From contig LUCW03001499.1 in assembly GCA_001586965.3 (NCBI GenBank), positions 65,001 through 105,000 on the forward strand: DNA of 40,000 nt, given 5' to 3'. The position numbers and the translations under genes were made by a program. Origin of the DNA: Sphaeroforma sirkka. Taxonomy: Eukaryota; Opisthokonta; Ichthyosporea; Ichthyophonida. Positions 33,911 through 40,000 of the stretch are shown piece after piece (position 1 is the stretch's first letter; every line of letters begins with the position of its first letter). The notes under the pieces were generated by a model. The model was not told the DNA's origin. It worked only from the letters and a program-made list of their open reading frames with translations, and did no database searches.

Positions 33911-34304
33911 ATAAAGCAGAATGATAAGGTGGACATATATTAGTAATTTTCGAATTCTGATTTCTCTCATTGATACAAGGTACTCGCGAAAAGCACTCGA
34001 TCGGCACAAACAGAAGCGCCGACATGAACTATGCCCGAGAAACTCAACAATAGATAAAAGAGAGTGTGCAATTCAACGGATAATCAAATCCCCACATGCA
34101 TACCATCTGAGTGTCGCCTTCCGGATCTTTTTCTTTGCAATCCCTACAGTGTCTTGCCGCTGCACAGTAAACCAAATCGCATATCGATTTAAAAAAAAAA
34201 GGCGAAAGTAGTCATATTGATCACAAATGCAGTACGCGGGTGTGAATGTTTTTTATCAAACCCATAGAGAATCATGATTACCGTCGATTCGCTACAAGCG
34301 CTTC

Positions 34305-34372
34305 CGCCTGTTGTGCTCGTTTTTGTGGTTTCCATAATCGCCTGTTGTGCTCGTTTTTGTGGTTTCCATAAT
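34305..34372. repeat. Perfect 34-bp tandem duplication
   Basis: Two identical 34-bp units (34305-34338 and 34339-34372) begin CGCCTGTTGTGCTCG and end TTTCCATAAT. Perfect identity implies a very recent duplication. The open frames that run through it on both strands are by-products. Confidence 0.95.
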
Positions 34373-35129
34373 TGCCACTGCGAACACCACGCCTCTACAT
34401 TGCCCTCATCCAAAATATTTTCGATATATACGTTCGCAATCTATTTTTCGTTCGAAAGTAATTCTTCAATACCTAGATGACATGCATATCGATCACTTAA
34501 AGGTACACAATACAATACACTGCCTGCAAATGTGGGATACAAATCCACTAGCCAATTGAACATGTGGATCTGCGTGGCGATCGAACTCCGTACATAGTGA
34601 GCACCTGCAATAGCAATGCGCAAATGTGTCATCAAGCTGACTATCGCTACCTTAGCTGCACCTACTTATAGCAAGCATTACGAAGTGATTTACATATGTA
34701 CGAAACACACCGAAAGACCGGGTGCGTTTGGCCCAGGCCAAGGTATGTGATGGTGCTTGATTGGAGCCTTGAAAGCGGAAGCAAAATGCTCCCATTTGGC
34801 ATCGAGGTCGTGTACTGAGTGAGCACATACGAACGAGTCGGAGTAGAAAGTGAGTAAAACGTAAGTGGTATTTGAGTTGTATATTCACAATAACTAATGC
34901 AGCGGAAGTTATTCGAAAGCTTTCTAGTACTCGTGGCCACAAGCTGTCATTTTGTCACTTTCGATGTGCTGCTGTCAGTTTATGAATACTCTACAACACT
35001 TTTGACTCGTGTCAAGATATACAAGAAATCGTAAAATAGATACAGCGCGGGACATGTGAAAGAGCACGTATACATGTGCAAACTACGCATACACATGTAC
35101 GAGTCTTCCAGTGACACACCCAGTCTGGT
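34373..35129. other. Region without recognised genes, 3' flank of the coiled-coil gene
   Basis: No supported gene. Reverse frames at 34652-34942 overlap each other and show no domain. The region should contain the 3' end of the reverse transcript that stops near 35130, but no canonical AATAAA is evident close to that stop. Confidence 0.45.
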
Positions 35130-38100
35130 CTAACCAGATATGCCTGTAGAAGTCAAGTCAAACACACAACACCTATTATACTCACCCATGCCGTCTCCAC
35201 CGAGACCCCCGGGAGGTTTGAACTGAGCCCCGCCCCGGGGGTTCTGCCTGTTACGTGCCTCGTGTTCGCGCCTGATCTTCTCCTGACGCTCTCTCTCTCC
35301 AGCCGTTCACGCTGCTGTCTGAGCTGTTCCCTGTACGCCGCCTCCTGTTCGCGTGCGTGTGCGGCTGCTTGGGCCCTAGCCCTCTCCTCAGCGTATGCTC
35401 GCATCTGCGCTTGCGCATTAGCCTCGCGTTGTGCCTGTTCATATAGCCTCTGCTGTGCCAGAGTCTTCTCCCGTTGTTCCCTCTCGTACTCAGCCTGAGC
35501 ATACTTGCGTGCTTCTTCTCGTGCCTTCTCTTTCGCATCGACTGTCTCTCCTGCTCTGGCCCTGCGCTCTTCCTCGGCGGCGGCTGCCTTTCGATCTTTC
35601 CTCTGTTGCGCGTGACACGTATTACATAGCCCAGATATCTTGATGAGTTTCTTATAACTAGTGCCATGGCATAGCCAGCACGGAACCAGTTGTTGCTGGC
35701 CCCGTCCGAAATCACCACCTCCAAACCTGTTTTCAGGAGTGTATGTACTTGTATATGAAAAATTATTTGCACTGGCTTGGGGTTGAGCTCTTGGTCCAGG
35801 TTTTGCTGTCGAAGATGTGAACCCGGGCATAGAGTTTGGTGCACTCCCCCTGCCACCAGCTGGTTTCTGTGTCTGTGTGCGCGTGTTCGAGTCTGCGCTG
35901 TCTTGAAACGAGGATGAGGATTCAGTTTTAGGTTCCGAACTATTTTCCTGTGATGCTCCTGTACTCGATGGAGGGGGATTCTTTATGGACTCACGCAGTA
36001 GTGTACGCAGATGCTGCTTCTCTACACATCCCGTCCAACTGACCCCCAGTGTATCCAATGCCTGCTTAAGCTTCTTCACGCCCAACGAATCTATCTGTGT
36101 GTCGTCTGAACTGAGCACTCCCTCCCGCTCAAGCAAATCCGGAGGGCTTCCGTCCTTTCCGGCGTTCGCGCTTGTATTATTACTATATGTCCCGGCGTTT
36201 GTCTTCGCTTCATCTGTTTTACGTGTTGGCTTTTCTTCGGTGTCTTGGCTGCCAGGTGCGGGTGTGGGCACTTTACTGTGTTGTTGTTTCTTGCTTTGTT
36301 TGGCAGTAGACGCGGGTGGTCGAGCGTGCTGAAATTTAGTCCACGAAGCAGCTGTTGAAGCATTCGAGTAAGTATCGAATCACCAGAGTGAAAAAGAAGT
36401 TAATACTTGGATTTTCTGTCTTAAAATTTTGAATGAATGGCACCTTCAAATACAATCGATGTGAAGCTGAATCATAAAATATTTTGATTTATGTATTCCT
36501 ATTTGAGTGCGGGGGATGGTCTGTGTATGACCTGAGCAATGTGAGCTTGAAAATACACAGCCAGATATTCATGTCCATCAATGTGCCCGAAAGTCACATA
36601 AACTCGCAGGTAATAAATGAGGACGAGTGCCTCACAATCCATACCTTATCATATAAAAGCACTTGGTTTCACAAGTTAAACTCAATCTGTACATGCAATC
36701 GTCAACAAAACATTTTCATCAGCAGAATTCTATAAACTTAAGAACACACAAAGATACAACTTTTCCATCCACGATATTAACCTCCAGCTTCGTTCTCACA
36801 TACGTTTGATTGGCGATCCCAGATCGATACTCTCAGGTGAATCTGTATATGCCTGTCCTTTTCGCGTTTGCGCACCATCAACGGGCGTAGAGGTGTGTAT
36901 CTTGGTTTCCTCAGACACACGCGTGCTGTGCTTTTTCGTGCTTGCAAACAGCCCCTCCATTGGCGAGTCTTTTGTCTGTGTGCTGTCCTTCTCCCGGCGA
37001 GTGCTTGTTTTCTTCTTTGTGTGTGTTTTCTTGTGAGAGAAGATATCGTATGCCTCTTCGTTTTCGCACGCATTTGGGCTTGCGGCGGGTGTTTCCCGTG
37101 GTGACTGGGATGATTCAAATGGCCAGTACTCAGCCTCGCTATCATCTTCCGCATCTGCGAATCCGAAACCTGAATCATGTCCCGAATTTTTCTTAGGTGA
37201 CACACGTTCGTTGGTGCCCCGTGTAGGTGCAGGTGAAGGCGTGGGTTCGTACGTACTGCTTTTTGCACCGCAAGCACCAGCAGATTTGCCAGCCCTGTTC
37301 TTACTGGTAGGGTGTGTAGTGCTGTTGGCATAAGCACGTTGTTGCGTGTCGGCTCTCTCTTCTGCGGCTCGTTGCTTCTCCTTTTCGGCTTTCATGCGAC
37401 TAAATATATGAGTGTGGGATTCGAATTAGAGTGCTAATAATTTTAGTTCGTGGAGAAAAGACATGTGAATTTATATGTCTCAATCGAAGTATTACATATG
37501 TACTTAAGCATATGAACGCACAAATCCAAAAATATGCTTCGTGCGACGGGAATACTCACAATCCGTACAGTGCATATTGGAGTGACGCCTACGTCTTCCG
37601 AGGTACAATTTTAAAGAAATTACTACCTTTCTCTGATTGCCTCCGGGTCAACTGATGGTGCTGAGGTGGTGGCTTTCTCTTTCCTCCGTCGCAGTTTTTC
37701 TGCCATTTCCGCCTTCTTCAATTCGTGCTGCAGTATGTATGATAGAAGTGAGGAACGAAGTCTGCGATCATGCTATATCGATTAAGATCGCATAAAAAGC
37801 ACGGCCTATTAAAAATGTAGACAAGCGCAAACAGTGAGCTTCACTCGTTTGCGAATAAACCCATTTCAATGATGGCACAGGTTGTAATCTGGCGTCAATT
37901 GTTTACGTGTAAGAACTTTATAACAATTCTATATGGTATACGCGCCAACGTTTCTTGCAGTTTCGTATGTAAAATCATATTTGAGACACATCGAAACATA
38001 TATTTTTAAGCGTGATAGTCAATCCCTCTGACGAAAAATAAAGTCAATATCACGAAAAATGCTCCACGCAATGATATTACCTTTAGTCTGATCCTTGCTG

Positions 38101-39982
38101 CGAGTTGATCCCTCGCCTTTTGCTCTAATTCTGAGCAAGAAAGAAGCAGCATGACGCGATTTTAGTATTTGACTGTTTGCAAGTATGCACTCTTAAAAGG
38201 TTATTCGGATGCCCCTATAGCGGCTTAGTTGCTGCTCGCAACCCAAAACCAGCGTAGTATGACTTCGAGAAAGCCAAACGTATGCAACTGGTATTTTAGA
38301 TCAATATACTATGCAAGTGATTGTCCGCGTGAAAGGCAAATGTATGTGCCAAATATTCTGCACCACGAAATTCGATCTAAGCGATACCAGCCATCAGGAA
38401 TCTAAGAAACAATAGCAGACTTATACCGTTGTTGCGTACGATATAGCATACCAGATTCTGCGTTCATTGAGGCGGCAGACAACTTCACGTTGACATTTGA
38501 AAATCTCTTCTGCGGGTGCGAATAATAAACAAGATGCGGGTTACAACCAAATTGAAAAAAGAGACATGGCAACAAAATTCTAACTCGGGTAGGATCAAGA
38601 GTGTAAGGTGAGGAAGGAATTTGACTATGCATACAAATACAATACTGAATAACTCAGATATTTATCACAGCTAGCAACACAAAAATATATACCCAAAATG
38701 AAAAATCCGCATTCGAGTGGAACATACCCTTGGGGGATCCTCCTCTTTCGCCGCACCGGTGTCTCTTGTGGAATCATCTGATTTATTCTTGGTGCGTCCC
38801 ATTGAGGTGTTTGCAGCCTTTGGTTTGACCGGCGATATATCACTGAGTCTGACTTTCTTCGGTCTATCTGCATTAAGTCGGCTATCTCTACTTTTAGGGC
38901 CAGATTTGGCTGATTTATCCGTGCGCATTGGCGATTTGTCTACGCCTAGACTTTGATAGTTCTCATTATTTGTCGGGCTACTAATGTAAGCGTTGTGTGT
39001 CTTGTCTGGATTCGTGTTGTTGGCATGCTGGTAGGTAGTCTTACTATTCAAAGGGCTACTTCCCCAACTATTTTGAGTAATGTTTTCTGCATTTGCGGGC
39101 ACTGATTTCTTACTGCTGCCAAGGATATTTCCGGTGCTCTTGCTACCAAATAAATTCTTTTTGCTGGGGGTGTTACCTGTGCTTTGGCGCACCTTCGTGG
39201 AGTCACTGTTCCTCTCCGTTGTGTGAGAGGTTTGTGTGGTAGCTTTGGGTTCAAAGACATGTGACGCGGTCTCTGAGTGCGCTGCACGTGGCATGTCTTC
39301 AGACACAGACTTTGATCTTGCTACCTTCACTGGAGAGGCTTGCTCTTTTTTGACTTTGCATTTTTTGCAGCGCTCCAATTCTACTTTGCGACCAGACAAC
39401 CAGTTAACGAGTTTGCGTGCGTTTGTTTCATTGTTCAGATTCAGAGTGACTCTGTATGTCTCAGTCACCATACCAATGATACCTGTCAGAATTCAAGTAT
39501 TGAAACATATATACTGGTCAGTCAAGTTCCCATTTCAAGACTCGGTAGAATACGTACCCCGAGCAATCATTCCCTCGATATTCCTCTAGCTGATCGTATT
39601 AGCACAATATCACAGATAATTTCATTGACTGTAGGCGGCTGATGGCTCGTAGATGCGTAGCATAATAAACCATATCCTACACTTTAGTATGCACACAATC
39701 GAACATACAAAAGGTGGATATTGTTCACAATGGCATTCGACCAATACTTACAGACTAAAAAAGAAGTGATCTGTATATGGCAGTATGCTCGCACGCAAAC
39801 ATCGGTAAAGGCAATTCCGCAGTACGAGCCAATCAGGATGAACTCCGAACGCATACAAGCATACCGTATTCTACTTCATCTTTGTCGACGCTGTGAATGT
39901 CCTTCTTGTAGATGTTAATGTCAGGTTTGCTCCGGTCGTGGCTTCTCACCTTAAGTATACGCTTCTTCTCATCCATTCTCAG
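35130..39982 (-). CDS. Low-complexity, coiled-coil protein with SAP/MANF-C-like helix motif and CxxC zinc motif (5' end outside window)
   Basis: Exons, 5' to 3': 39982-39865, 39482-38728, 38509-38452, 38130-38081, 37727-37627, 37399-36804, 36351 to about 35186. All phases agree. The first seen exons encode KVRSHDRSKPDINIYKKD and VTETYRVTLNLNNETNARKL, possibly a small beta-rich (PH-like) domain; this is a guess. A long Ser/Thr/Asn/Lys-rich region, a short coiled coil (ELEQKARDQLAARIRLK, KKAEMAEKLRRRKEK) and another disordered stretch follow. In the last large exon LGVKKLKQALDTLG...GC.EK..L resembles the helix-extended-helix of SAP and MANF C-terminal domains. CWLCHG...CNTCHA suggests one zinc site. 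An Ala/Glu/Arg-rich coiled coil ends the protein. At 35289-35299 a GA-repeat run shifts the frame; two bases fewer would continue the coiled coil to a Gly-rich end and TAG at 35130-35132. As assembled, the frame stops at 35153. No known family identified. Confidence 0.75.
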
Positions 39983-40000
39983 CTGTTATACCAAAAAAAA

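Noticed and set aside
36785-37337. Second reverse-strand frame of 186 codons overlapping the coiled-coil gene exon
   Set aside because: It is an alternate frame of exon 36804-37399, which is fixed by splice phase at both ends.
37405-37425. GGATTCGAATT resembling a tRNA T-loop
   Set aside because: No acceptor stem, anticodon arm or D arm could be placed around it on either strand.

Overview
This window looks like nuclear DNA from a eukaryote with intron-rich genes. Most introns are 60-2400 nt with ordinary GT...AG ends, poly(A) signals are AATAAA, and the spaces between and within genes are AT-rich and loaded with microsatellites. Nothing fixes the species. The gene style would suit a unicellular opisthokont-type protist, but that is a guess from style only. 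No rRNA, convincing tRNA, CRISPR array, reverse transcriptase, transposase or virus-like gene was found.

Layout. Positions 1-8824 hold no gene I can support. They contain two large compound microsatellite islands (about 155-2320 and 5218-6275), a GC-rich block (about 4185-4440), a diverged duplication (6326-6633) and a 41-bp tandem repeat (6996-7159). Positions 8825-18096 (+) hold coding exons of one or two large unrecognised proteins: a highly charged Ser/Asp/Lys/Arg nuclear-type part (8825-13304), then a folded helical part whose exons join in phase to a stop at 18096. Positions 19124-20552 (-) hold a lipase of the staphylococcal/Geobacillus (I.5-type) family with its reading frame broken near the 3' end. 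A decayed second copy of a lipase tail seems to lie at 22905-23045 (-). Positions 23776-32121 (+) hold a nine-exon gene for an Rmd1/RMND1 (DUF155) family membrane protein; all exons join in phase to 437 residues. A possible small gene lies at 33605-33910 (+). Positions 35130-39982 (-) hold the 3' part of a gene for a long low-complexity, coiled-coil protein with a helical SAP/MANF-C-like motif and a CxxC zinc-binding motif; its 5' end lies beyond the window.

The genes are not obviously one pathway. The lipase and the DUF155 gene are divergent across 3.2 kb. The charged/helical gene and the lipase converge across 1 kb, and the DUF155 gene and the coiled-coil gene converge across 3 kb. A recurring theme is small frame breaks in otherwise clear coding sequence, several at homopolymer or dinucleotide runs (16282-16286, 35289-35299). 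The other theme is kilobase-scale alternating purine-pyrimidine islands, mainly (AT)n, (GT)n, (GAT)n and (ATT)n, both between genes and inside introns.
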